DNA of 64,000 nt, taken from Bacteroidales bacterium (GTDB taxonomy: Bacteria > Bacteroidota > Bacteroidia > Bacteroidales > Marinilabiliaceae). Positions 37,662-45,679 of the stretch are shown here, piece by piece. Numbering within the stretch: position 1 is the stretch's first letter; every line of letters starts with the position of its first letter. The DNA lies in contig JAKSLD010000007.1 in NCBI GenBank assembly GCA_024401395.1, forward strand, positions 62,001 to 126,000, in the 5' to 3' direction. The translations under genes and the position numbers were made by a program. The notes below the pieces were generated by a model. It made no database searches. It had not been told where the DNA came from and was given only the letters and a program-made list of their open reading frames with translations.

Positions 37662-38795
37662 ATGACAAGAATGGGCAGATTTACATCTCTTCTCGCAGCT
37701 TTCTCTCTCGTGGTTCTAAGCTGTAGCGGTGAGGATAAAGATGAGCCGAAGTACCCTTCAAATGGTTCGGCTCCTGCTCTGAGTCAGTCTTCCATACAAG
37801 CCTCATGCAACGGCGGTGATTTCTCTATCACCGTCGATGCAGGTGGCGAATGGAGCGCTTACTCTGATGCAATAGATTCTAAAGGCGATAACTGGGTATC
37901 TGTACAGTCGGCTTATGATGACGATTGGAAAAAGGGTACGGTTTACGTTCATGTGGACCCTAATGTCAATAAGTATACTTCTACAGAGCCACGCCAAGGT
38001 TCAGTAATCGTTAAGTCTGGTTCAGCTCGCTCTGAGGTGACCGTTAATCAGGAGGGTAACGTAGTAGATAACTCTATCAATTGCCCTATCGATGGTTATG
38101 CTCTCGTTTGGAACGATGAGTTCGAGGGCGATGACGTAAACGGCGATTGGACTTTCGAAAGTAAGGGACCAGGTTGGGTAAATAACGAACTCCAGACTTA
38201 TGTGGTTCGCGACCCTAAGAGCTGTTCTGTTTCTAATGGTTCTCTTAAAATTACCGCTTATAAGGATGGCGACAAGGTAAAGAGTACTCGTATGTACGCT
38301 TGCGCTAACACTGGTTGGCAGTACGGTTATATGGAGGCTCGTATCAAACTCCCTAAGGGATCTGGTACTTGGCCTGCTTTCTGGATGATGCCTACTGTCT
38401 TCACTTCTTGGCCTGCTTGCGGTGAGATAGATATTATGGAGGAGGTCGGTAATCACGCCAACTATGTCTCTTCTTCTCTCCACGCTACTGGTCACTACCA
38501 TGCTAATGGTACTCAGGTGACAAAGGAGATTCTTTGTCAGGGTGCTGAGGATGATTTCCATATCTACGCAATGGAATGGACTAAGGATTATATCCAGTTC
38601 TATGTAGACGGAAATAAGACTCTCTATTATGAGAATGATGGTAAGGGTGAACGTAACTGGCCTTATGATAAACCATTCTATGTTATCCTCAACCTCGCTT
38701 GGGGTGGCGACTGGGGTGGCGCTTGGGGCGTAAATCCTGCTCATCTCCCTACTACAATGGAAGTCGACTACGTTCGCGTATTCCAGCGTAAGTAA
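37662..38795 (+). CDS. GH16 beta-glucanase lipoprotein with BACON domain
   Basis: A 377-residue lipoprotein (LVVLSC, Cys about residue 23). A BACON domain (about 45-130, ending RSEVTVNQEG) is followed by a GH16 catalytic domain. The ExDxxE catalytic motif is GEIDIMEEVG (Glu255, Asp257, Glu260). The domain starts at YALVWNDEFEGDDVNGDW and ends at VDYVRVFQRK. Such enzymes cut beta-1,3- or mixed beta-1,3/1,4-glucans (laminarin, lichenan). It lies 23 nt after the glycan-binding gene, so it is part of the PUL transcript, which ends at a terminator. Confidence 0.95.
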   Translation: MTRMGRFTSLLAAFSLVVLSCSGEDKDEPKYPSNGSAPALSQSSIQASCNGGDFSITVDAGGEWSAYSDAIDSKGDNWVSVQSAYDDDWKKGTVYVHVDPNVNKYTSTEPRQGSVIVKSGSARSEVTVNQEGNVVDNSINCPIDGYALVWNDEFEGDDVNGDWTFESKGPGWVNNELQTYVVRDPKSCSVSNGSLKITAYKDGDKVKSTRMYACANTGWQYGYMEARIKLPKGSGTWPAFWMMPTVFTSWPACGEIDIMEEVGNHANYVSSSLHATGHYHANGTQVTKEILCQGAEDDFHIYAMEWTKDYIQFYVDGNKTLYYENDGKGERNWPYDKPFYVILNLAWGGDWGGAWGVNPAHLPTTMEVDYVRVFQRK

Positions 38796-38886
38796 TTTGG
38801 CGCGATAGTGATAATATTGTCGCGACTCAATTCCTAAAGGATTTTCTCGTAAAAAATATATATGTTTAGTTAGTTGTTTGTACCTC

Positions 38887-38942
38887 GTTGTTTTTGTGAG
38901 GATGAATTTCGGGATGAAACCATCCTCGCAAAACAACTTTTC
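38887..38942 (+). terminator. Terminator of the SusC-GH16 operon
   Basis: A long stem (38887-38904 with 38921-38937, one bulge and one G-U) followed by TTTT. A smaller CGCGATA/TGTCGCG hairpin lies at 38801-38824. The spacer from 38796 to 39137 otherwise holds a repeat array and no gene. Confidence 0.8.
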
Positions 38943-38988
38943 CAAGCAGCATGACTAACGTACTCTCATATCGTTTTTCGGAGGATAT

Positions 38989-39063
38989 AATTAAAAAATT
39001 ACGATGAACAAGGAGGCTCATCGTACGCACAAGCTACGCATCTGTGTACTTCAGGCTTATTTC
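38989..39063 (+). repeat. Headed 11-nt repeat array upstream of the GH3 gene
   Basis: The head AATTAAAAAATTACGATGAA (38989-39008) is followed by CAAGGAGGCTC, ATCGTACGCAC, AAGCTACGCAT, CTGTGTACTTC and AGGCTTATTTC. The head is almost identical to those at 47711 and 60446. Confidence 0.65.
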
Positions 39064-39137
39064 TAATGCCGATTCTTTGTCCTCGAATTTGTCTTCCGTT
39101 GTTCCCAATGATTTTTATAACAAAACAATCCCAGCAA

Positions 39138-41372
39138 ATGAAAAGATTATTCTATACCCTTTCACTTGCGCTTGCCCTCGTGAGCTGCTCGACCGCCCCT
39201 AAGTCGGCCGATTCTGCAGTGGATCAGCGCGTGGAAGACCTTCTTTCCAAGATGACTCTCGAGGAGAAGATTGGTCAGCTCAATCAGTTGAGCTCTATGA
39301 ACAATCTTGAGGATATGGCTAAGCAGATCCGTGAGGGTCGCGTAGGTTCTATCCTTAACGAGGTCGAGCCTGGTCGCATCAACGCTCTACAGCGTATCGC
39401 TAAGGATGAGTCTCGCCTCGGAATTCCTATTCTTATGTCTCGTGACGTTATCCACGGTTTCAAGACTATCGCTCCTATTCCTCTCGGTCAGGCGGCTTCG
39501 TTCGACCTCGAGGCTGTTGAGGCTGCTGCTCGCATCGCTGCTATCGAGGCTACTAACGATGGTATCCGTTGGACTTTCTCTCCTATGATTGATATCGCTC
39601 GCGACGCTCGTTGGGGCCGTATCGCTGAGGGTTATGGCGAGGATACTTACCTCACTTCTCTCATGGGCGCAGCTACTATCCGTGGTTATCAGGGTCCTGA
39701 TCTTTCTGATCCGACTTCTATGGCTGCTTGCGCTAAGCACTTCTGCGGCTATGGCGCTTCTGAGGGTGGCCGTGACTATAATACAGCTAATATTACTCCT
39801 CGCCAGTTGCTCGACGTATACCTCCCTCCTTTCCAGAAGGCTGCTGAGGCAGGCGCCGCTACTTATATGACTTCTTTTAACGAAATCGATGGAGTACCTT
39901 CTACAGCTAATTCTTACCTCCTTAAGACTATGCTTCGCGATGCTTGGCATTCTGACGCTATGGTCGTTACCGACTGGGCTTCTACTTCTGAAATGCTCGC
40001 TCATGGTAATACCTATGACCGCGCTGATGTCGCTGCTAAGGCTATCAACGCTGGCGTGGATATGGAGATGGTTGGTGAGACTTTCATTCAGAATCTTCCT
40101 CAACTCCTCAAGGAGGGCCGCGTTAAGTTGTCTACTATCGACAACGCTGTTCGTAATGTCCTCCGCCTTAAGTTCCGCCTGGGGCTCTTCGAAAATCCTT
40201 ATGTCGACGAGAATAAGCGCGTAGCTTATGCTCCTGAGTTCATCGAGAAGACTCTTAAACTCGCAACTGAGTCTGCTATCCTCCTTAAGAATGCTGATGA
40301 GACTCTCCCTCTTTCTTCTAAGGTTAAGACTGTCGCTCTCGTCGGCCCTATGGCTGATGCTGCCTACGAGCAGTCTGGTACTTGGACTTTCGATGGCGAC
40401 GCTTCTCATACCGTTACTCCTCTCGCTGCTCTCCAGGCTATCAATGGTATCAAGGTTCTCTATGAGCCTGCTCTTACTCATTGCCGCGACCAGAAGGCTG
40501 CTGGTATCGCTTCTGCTGTAGCTAAGGCTAAACAGGCTGATGTAGTGATTTGTGTTGTGGGTGAGGAGGCTATTATGTCTGGTGAGGCTCACTGTCTCGC
40601 TGATATTAACCTCTATGGTAAGCAGAAGGATCTCGTCGAGGCTCTCTCTAAGACTGGTAAGCCTCTCGTAACTGTCATCATGGCTGGCCGCCCTCTTACT
40701 ATCGCTAAGCAGGTCGAGGAGTCTGATGCTCTCCTTTATATGTTCCACCCTGGTACAACTGGTGGTACAGCTCTCGTAGATCTTCTCTTCGGTAAGGCAG
40801 TGCCTAGTGGTAAGACTCCTGTTACTTTCCCTTATATGGTGGGTCAGGTGCCTATCTACTATAACCATAAGAATTCAGGCCGTCCAGCAGCTGGTACTGA
40901 GCTCCTCATCGACCAGACTCCTGTTGGCGCAGGCCAGACTTCTCTCGGTTGCTCTAGCTATTGGCTCGACGCAGGCTTCGGCCCTCTCTTCCCATTCGGA
41001 TATGGTCTCTCTTATACAACTTTCGAGTATTCTAATCTCAAATTGTCTAAGACTGAGCTTGCTAAGAACGAGACTCTCCATGTGACTTTCGACCTCGCTA
41101 ATACAGGTAAGTATGATGCTACTGAAATCTGTCAGCTCTACATCCGCGATCTCGTAGGTTCTGTTACTCGCCCTATTAAGGAGCTTAAGGGCTTCAAGCG
41201 TGTAGCTCTCAAGGCTGGCGAGAAGACTACAGTGGAGTTCGATCTCAATATGGCCGACCTCGCTTTCACAACTCTCGATATGAAGCACGAGGTTGAACCT
41301 GGTGATTTCAAGCTTTGGGTTGCCGCTAATAGCGACGACAATACAAATGAAGCTTCTTTCACTGTCAAGTAA
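39138..41372 (+). CDS. GH3 beta-glucosidase lipoprotein
   Basis: The start at 39138 (MKRLFYTLSLALALVSCSTA) gives a lipoprotein of 744 residues; upstream codons to 39066 are not conserved-looking. It is a full three-domain GH3 enzyme: a TIM barrel with SMAACAKHFCGYGASEGGRD and the nucleophile AMVVTDWAS (Asp279), an alpha/beta sandwich (GEEAIMSGEAHC), and a C-terminal FnIII-like domain (ELKGFKRVALKAGEKTTVEF). It likely removes terminal beta-glucose from oligosaccharides made by GH16. A terminator and a repeat array separate it from the SusCD genes, so it may have its own promoter. Confidence 0.95.
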   Translation: MKRLFYTLSLALALVSCSTAPKSADSAVDQRVEDLLSKMTLEEKIGQLNQLSSMNNLEDMAKQIREGRVGSILNEVEPGRINALQRIAKDESRLGIPILMSRDVIHGFKTIAPIPLGQAASFDLEAVEAAARIAAIEATNDGIRWTFSPMIDIARDARWGRIAEGYGEDTYLTSLMGAATIRGYQGPDLSDPTSMAACAKHFCGYGASEGGRDYNTANITPRQLLDVYLPPFQKAAEAGAATYMTSFNEIDGVPSTANSYLLKTMLRDAWHSDAMVVTDWASTSEMLAHGNTYDRADVAAKAINAGVDMEMVGETFIQNLPQLLKEGRVKLSTIDNAVRNVLRLKFRLGLFENPYVDENKRVAYAPEFIEKTLKLATESAILLKNADETLPLSSKVKTVALVGPMADAAYEQSGTWTFDGDASHTVTPLAALQAINGIKVLYEPALTHCRDQKAAGIASAVAKAKQADVVICVVGEEAIMSGEAHCLADINLYGKQKDLVEALSKTGKPLVTVIMAGRPLTIAKQVEESDALLYMFHPGTTGGTALVDLLFGKAVPSGKTPVTFPYMVGQVPIYYNHKNSGRPAAGTELLIDQTPVGAGQTSLGCSSYWLDAGFGPLFPFGYGLSYTTFEYSNLKLSKTELAKNETLHVTFDLANTGKYDATEICQLYIRDLVGSVTRPIKELKGFKRVALKAGEKTTVEFDLNMADLAFTTLDMKHEVEPGDFKLWVAANSDDNTNEASFTVK

Positions 41373-41468
41373 TGAATCTTATTCATGGTAATAAATATTT
41401 TTCGTTTACCGACCTGATAAATTCTTTATAAGATAAGTTACTCATTCATAGTGATATTATCATGTGAA

Positions 41469-41510
41469 AAGAACGAGGCCTGCTTCTTGCCGACCTCGTT
41501 CTTCTTTTAT
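41469..41510. terminator. Terminator between the convergent GH3 and histidine kinase genes
   Basis: A 10-bp perfect stem (AAGAACGAGG at 41469-41478, CCTCGTTCTT at 41494-41503) followed by CTTTTA on the plus strand and preceded by AAAA, so it could act in both directions. Confidence 0.75.
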
Positions 41511-41537
41511 TTTTCTTCCTTTTATTCCCGTCTGTTC

Positions 41538-43667
41538 CTATTTCAATGGCAACGCAAACACAAATCTAGCCCCGCCTTTGTCGTATGTCGTGTCTAGCCA
41601 CACTTTGCCATTCAGTATGTCAGCAACTAGTTTGCATATCGCTAACCCTAAGCCTGACCCTTGCGTGAATACGTCTAGCTTCTCAAATCTCTCAAATATT
41701 ACTTCTGCTTTCTCTGCCGGTATCCCTTTGCCTGTGTCTGTTACGGCTATACATATATATCCTGGCTTCTCTTTTAATGAAGTGCCGACACTTATGCTTC
41801 CTTCTGTCGTGTGCTTCGTCGCATTTGTAAGGAAATTGATAATCACTTGTTCTATGCGCCTCATATCGCTGTTTATCACAAATCCTTCTGGTATATCGCT
41901 CGTGTAAAACATCTGAACACCCCTAGGTAGCCTGTGTTCTACACTCTTCATGCACGACTTGCAGACTTTTTCTATATCTACTTCTCCTTCTGCTACCTTC
42001 AACTTGCCGTTCTGTAGGTCACTCATGCCTAGTACGTCGTCTATGATGTCTGTCAGTAGCTTTGAGTTATGCGTAATCAGGTCTACTAGCCCTTTTTTCT
42101 CCTCTGTACTCATCGTTTCTGATAGAGTCGGGTCTACTAGCACACTCGAAAATCCTAATATCGCATTCAGTGGAGTGCGTATCTCATGACTCATATTCTG
42201 GATAAACTGGTTGTTTATCCTGTTGGCCATCGTCAACTCTTCTATGCGCTTCAACTGTTCTTCTGCTTTCTTCGCCTGTTCTTTTGCCGCTATCTCTTTT
42301 TTCTTCTCTTCTGTTATGTTGAAGCAGACCGTGTTGCTGATAATATGGTTGTTCGATGGGTCAACGGTGATGTAGTCGTCTACTCTTACGTATTCGTCTA
42401 CCGCCCTGAGGTAATACTCTTGTTGCATGTAGTTTACCCCTTCTTGGTAGATACGCATGATCTCTGAATTCTTGAAGTAGTTGGCTGTAGGCTCTGTCAG
42501 AGGTACTACATCAAATATATTTACGAATATTTCTCCATTTTTATCATAGTCACATGGCAACGGGGCTCCTTCTCCATTGAATATCTCATCGTAACTGTTC
42601 AATAGCTTGTTGTCTATGATCTGCCCTGTCGTAACGTCGGTAGTGAAGATAAATGCTGCGTCTTTGGTCAACACGTCCCTGAACATCGCCCTCTCTGTCT
42701 GTAATACTGTGTTCGCCCTCTCTGACGCATCTATGTCTTGTATGAGACTGTATACTAGTTCTGTCCCATTGGGTAGCACAACCAACTTGCCGTTGTCTTG
42801 TACCCATATCCACTTGCCGTTTTTATGCCTTACCCTGTATTTTATTGTGTATTTCCCCGTGCTGATGAAACTTTTCATCATCTCTCGACCGTTCTTGGCT
42901 ACATCTTCCGGATGCGCATTGTCCACAGCAGTAGGGTAGAGGGTCGTCAGCTCTTCTGGAGTATAGCCTTGTATGGCCGCCATGGCTTCACTGACATAGT
43001 GGAACGGAAATTTACTTTCGTTCTTGCTTATCTTGAATCCTCCGTTTATACCGTCAATGAAGGTCGTCAGTCGTGTATTGGAATCCTTGTATTTTTCTCT
43101 CAATGTCTGCTCGGCTAACATCTGCTTCTGTATGCTTCGCTCCTTGAATAGGTACATCGAAAACAGATTGGCAATGAAGTGGAGTGTCATCAGCTGCTCT
43201 TGGTCCCAGTTCCATTCTGGTCTGGGCCTCTTGCAGTCATCAATGCCCACCATCCCGGAGAATACACCTTTGTCGTATATTCCATATTGTATCATGGCCT
43301 TCAGATTCTGAGCTTCTAATAGCTCTTTTATCTGCCCGTCTGGAAGTAACGTTAGGTCTGTACAGCAGACTAGATTGTTGAGGTCAAATAGTTGTCTGTA
43401 ACGGTATTTGTCATAGTAGAAATGCTGAAATGCATCTTTATGACTGATGCCTTCTTCTGAATCCCACTCAAATGTAATGCTGGCATATCCTGGCTCTGGC
43501 TCTATCTCAAACACATAGACACGGTCGGCATCCAGAAACTTGCCCACATACGCAAGCACTCCATTAATGCCTGTCTCCATATCTTCTGCCTTCGAGAGCA
43601 TCTCAGCTATGGCTAAGTATAGATTCTCTCTCCGCTCTCTGCCTTCGTTTATATCAGTGTCCTTCAT
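41538..43667 (-). CDS. Sensor histidine kinase with GAF and PAS domains
   Basis: A 709-residue soluble kinase. The order is an N-terminal GAF-like domain (about residues 15-175), a PAS domain (about 205-325, ending LVYSLIQDIDASERA) and a second PAS-like region (about 330-465). A coiled coil, HisKA (NMSHEIRTPLNAILGFSSVL, phospho-His494) and HATPase_c (NFLTNATKHT, DTGKGIP, GSGLGLAICK) follow. No transmembrane helix is visible, so the signal is probably internal. No receiver domain or response regulator is adjacent, so it is an orphan kinase. The TTG at 43673 was rejected in favour of the ATG at 43667. Confidence 0.92.
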   Translation of the reverse strand: MKDTDINEGRERRENLYLAIAEMLSKAEDMETGINGVLAYVGKFLDADRVYVFEIEPEPGYASITFEWDSEEGISHKDAFQHFYYDKYRYRQLFDLNNLVCCTDLTLLPDGQIKELLEAQNLKAMIQYGIYDKGVFSGMVGIDDCKRPRPEWNWDQEQLMTLHFIANLFSMYLFKERSIQKQMLAEQTLREKYKDSNTRLTTFIDGINGGFKISKNESKFPFHYVSEAMAAIQGYTPEELTTLYPTAVDNAHPEDVAKNGREMMKSFISTGKYTIKYRVRHKNGKWIWVQDNGKLVVLPNGTELVYSLIQDIDASERANTVLQTERAMFRDVLTKDAAFIFTTDVTTGQIIDNKLLNSYDEIFNGEGAPLPCDYDKNGEIFVNIFDVVPLTEPTANYFKNSEIMRIYQEGVNYMQQEYYLRAVDEYVRVDDYITVDPSNNHIISNTVCFNITEEKKKEIAAKEQAKKAEEQLKRIEELTMANRINNQFIQNMSHEIRTPLNAILGFSSVLVDPTLSETMSTEEKKGLVDLITHNSKLLTDIIDDVLGMSDLQNGKLKVAEGEVDIEKVCKSCMKSVEHRLPRGVQMFYTSDIPEGFVINSDMRRIEQVIINFLTNATKHTTEGSISVGTSLKEKPGYICIAVTDTGKGIPAEKAEVIFERFEKLDVFTQGSGLGLAICKLVADILNGKVWLDTTYDKGGARFVFALPLK

Positions 43668-43797
43668 AACCAACTGTTACATCTGATTATTAAGCTTTTT
43701 ATACATAATGTCTATACGTTGATAGCTTAAATAACGTTGCGTTCGTGCTTCCCATTTGGGAATTAATCATACCTTTGTATTAGTCAATCGTTGTAAT

Positions 43798-44484
43798 ATG
43801 AAGCAGATATTGTCTTTCCTCTCTTCTTTGTCAAATAATAACAACCGTGAGTGGTTCATGGCAAATAAGAAGGAGTATGAAGCTTGTAAAGCAAAATTTG
43901 AACAGTTCACGGACGAACTGATAGCTAGAATCTCTGATTTCGACCCCTCTGTTCGCGGTCTTCAGGCTAAGGATTGTACCTATCGTATCTACCGCGATGT
44001 CCGTTTCAGCGCTGACAAGTCTCCATATAAAACGCATTTCGCTTGCTATATCGTCCGCGGTGGTAAAAAGTCGGGCTATAGCGGCTACTATTTCCATATA
44101 GGTACTGGTATCGCTTCTACTTACCCTCACGCCCACATGATCGCCGTGGGCGACTATTGCATGGACCCTTCTGTATTGGCTCTCCTCCGCGAGGATATCC
44201 AGTGTGGAGGGGGCGACTTCGAGGCTACTGTCAAGCAGGCTCATGGATACCGCCTCGATGATGATATGAAACTTAAACGTATGCCTAAGGGCTATGACGA
44301 TAATACTCCTTATGCCGATTATATAAAGTATAAGGCTTATTGCTTGTACCAGATGCCTGAGACCGATTTTATCCTTTCTTCCGACCTGCCTTCTCTCGTG
44401 GCATCTGAATTCCAGAAGGCTAAGCCGTTCCTGGACTATATCAACCGAGCTATAGAATATCATAAGGAAGGTAATAACGACTGA
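43798..44484 (+). CDS. DUF2461 family protein
   Basis: A 228-residue cytoplasmic protein of the DUF2461/TIGR02453 family. It is recognised by the N-terminal FLSSLSNNNNREWFMANKKE, the YRIYRDVRFSADKSPYKTHF block and YYFHIGTG. The function is unknown. The start at 43798 follows a -7 element TACCTTTG (43770-43777), which excludes the in-frame codons from 43756. It precedes the GldB-like gene, with an 11-nt repeat array in the spacer. Confidence 0.9.
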   Translation: MKQILSFLSSLSNNNNREWFMANKKEYEACKAKFEQFTDELIARISDFDPSVRGLQAKDCTYRIYRDVRFSADKSPYKTHFACYIVRGGKKSGYSGYYFHIGTGIASTYPHAHMIAVGDYCMDPSVLALLREDIQCGGGDFEATVKQAHGYRLDDDMKLKRMPKGYDDNTPYADYIKYKAYCLYQMPETDFILSSDLPSLVASEFQKAKPFLDYINRAIEYHKEGNND

Positions 44485-44522
44485 CCGTAGCGTTCTCTTA
44501 ACGCTCTCTATAACCTCTAACT
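44479..44522 (+). repeat. Headless 11-nt repeat array between the DUF2461 and GldB-like genes
   Basis: Units GACTGACCGTA, GCGTTCTCTTA, ACGCTCTCTAT and AACCTCTAACT. Twenty central bases are identical to the prfA-FKBP spacer array at 20501-20520. Confidence 0.6.
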
Positions 44523-44544
44523 ATACAGACAATACACAGACAGT

Positions 44545-45564
44545 ATGCACAGGTACTTTCAATTATACTTACTTATATTAGTATGTCTCGTCTCTTCGTC
44601 TTGCTCTCAGCAGTTCGATAGACCGGATACTTCTGCTTTCAAGAATCTTAAAGTGGAAATCAACCCTTTCTATAAGGCAGTTTTTTACGATGAACAAGGG
44701 TCTTCTCAGGATCTAGCCGCTAAGCTCTCCGAACAGTATCCGGAGATTTTCCAGACCTACGTCTCTCGCGAGATACGTCTGGGTAACCCTTCTGATATGC
44801 TCTTCTCTCAGAAATTCGATGAGTTTATCCATTATGCGGATAATAATGAGCTGATAGCTGCGTGCGACTCTGCATGGACTAAAAATAGTTCTCGCTGGAA
44901 CGACGAACTGTCTGATGCTTTCCAGTGTATGAAGGCCTTGATTCCTTCCGCACCTGTCCCTAATGTCTATGCCCATGTCTCTGGATTCAATAGCAAGATG
45001 TTTATGGACTCGACTTATATCTCGTTTAGTATCGAACATTATCTGGGCTCTGATTGCCGCTTCTATCAGTGGCTGGATGTGCCTCAGTATGCTCGTACCA
45101 CTAAGAATGCCGACTACGTGACTCCTGATATCCTCCGTGCTTGGCTCTATGGCCTCTATCCTGATCTCTCGCCAAAGGATGATATCCTCTCTGATATGGT
45201 CTACCAGGGCCGCGTCCTCTACTGCGTGTGGCGTATGATGCCGCACCTCTCTATGGCTCAGCTTCTTGGCTATGACGAACGCCAGCTCGCCTGGTGCCAG
45301 ACCTATGAGTCTAAGATGTGGGGTTATATGGCTGAGAATAATATCCTCTATTCCACAAAGCCAATGGACAAGGCTAAACTCATCAACGATGCTCCTTTTG
45401 TCTCATACTTCGGTCAGAACTCCCCTGGTCGCGCACCTCTTTATTGCGGCCTCCGTATCGTGATGCAATACATGGACCGCTTCCCAAAGACTTCCCTCGA
45501 CGAACTCCTTACCCTCAAAGACGCCCAGAAGATTCTCATGGGCGCCGCCTACAATCCTAAATAG
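44545..45564 (+). CDS. GldB-like lipoprotein
   Basis: A 339-residue lipoprotein (lipobox SSSC, Cys about residue 20) related to gliding-motility lipoprotein GldB. The conserved pattern includes YISFSIEHYLGSDCRFYQW, a YARTTKN basic segment, and a C-terminal part with the family pattern SPGRAPLYCGLRIVMQYM. In gliding Flavobacteriia GldB is essential for motility, but homologues are kept in non-gliding gut Bacteroidales with unknown function. Near the N-terminus its coding sequence contains a headed 11-nt repeat array in frame (44681-44727), encoding VFYDEQGSSQDLAAKL. Confidence 0.75.
   Translation: MHRYFQLYLLILVCLVSSSCSQQFDRPDTSAFKNLKVEINPFYKAVFYDEQGSSQDLAAKLSEQYPEIFQTYVSREIRLGNPSDMLFSQKFDEFIHYADNNELIAACDSAWTKNSSRWNDELSDAFQCMKALIPSAPVPNVYAHVSGFNSKMFMDSTYISFSIEHYLGSDCRFYQWLDVPQYARTTKNADYVTPDILRAWLYGLYPDLSPKDDILSDMVYQGRVLYCVWRMMPHLSMAQLLGYDERQLAWCQTYESKMWGYMAENNILYSTKPMDKAKLINDAPFVSYFGQNSPGRAPLYCGLRIVMQYMDRFPKTSLDELLTLKDAQKILMGAAYNPK
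44681..44727 (+). repeat. Headed 11-nt repeat array inside the GldB-like gene
   Basis: TTTTTTACGATGAA (44681-44694) is followed by CAAGGGTCTTC, TCAGGATCTAG and CCGCTAAGCTC. TTTACGATGAACAAGGG is shared with intergenic arrays at 27300 and 47719. The array is translated in frame. Confidence 0.55.
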
Positions 45565-45622
45565 CCACCTCCCGCAGCCCGCAGCCGTCAAAGTGTGTAA
45601 TCCTATGATTCTGAATAAATTA

Positions 45623-45660
45623 TAGAAGAGGGTATGTCTATCCTGACACACCCTCTTCTA
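45623..45660. terminator. Hairpin between convergent genes
   Basis: A stem of 16 bp with one mismatch (45623-45638 with 45645-45660) lies between the ends of the GldB-like and Rpn-family genes. No long T-run follows, so terminator function is likely but not certain. Confidence 0.65.
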
Positions 45661-45679
45661 GATATCTTATAAAATAAAC

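Noticed and set aside
39387-40868. A 493-codon minus-strand frame opposite the GH3 gene
   Set aside because: Antisense shadow of the GH3 enzyme; Ser/Arg-rich and without domains.
42582-42602. TTACGATGA on the minus strand in the kinase gene as a reverse-oriented head
   Set aside because: It lacks the A-rich part and the following units; a 9-base match in coding sequence is expected by chance.
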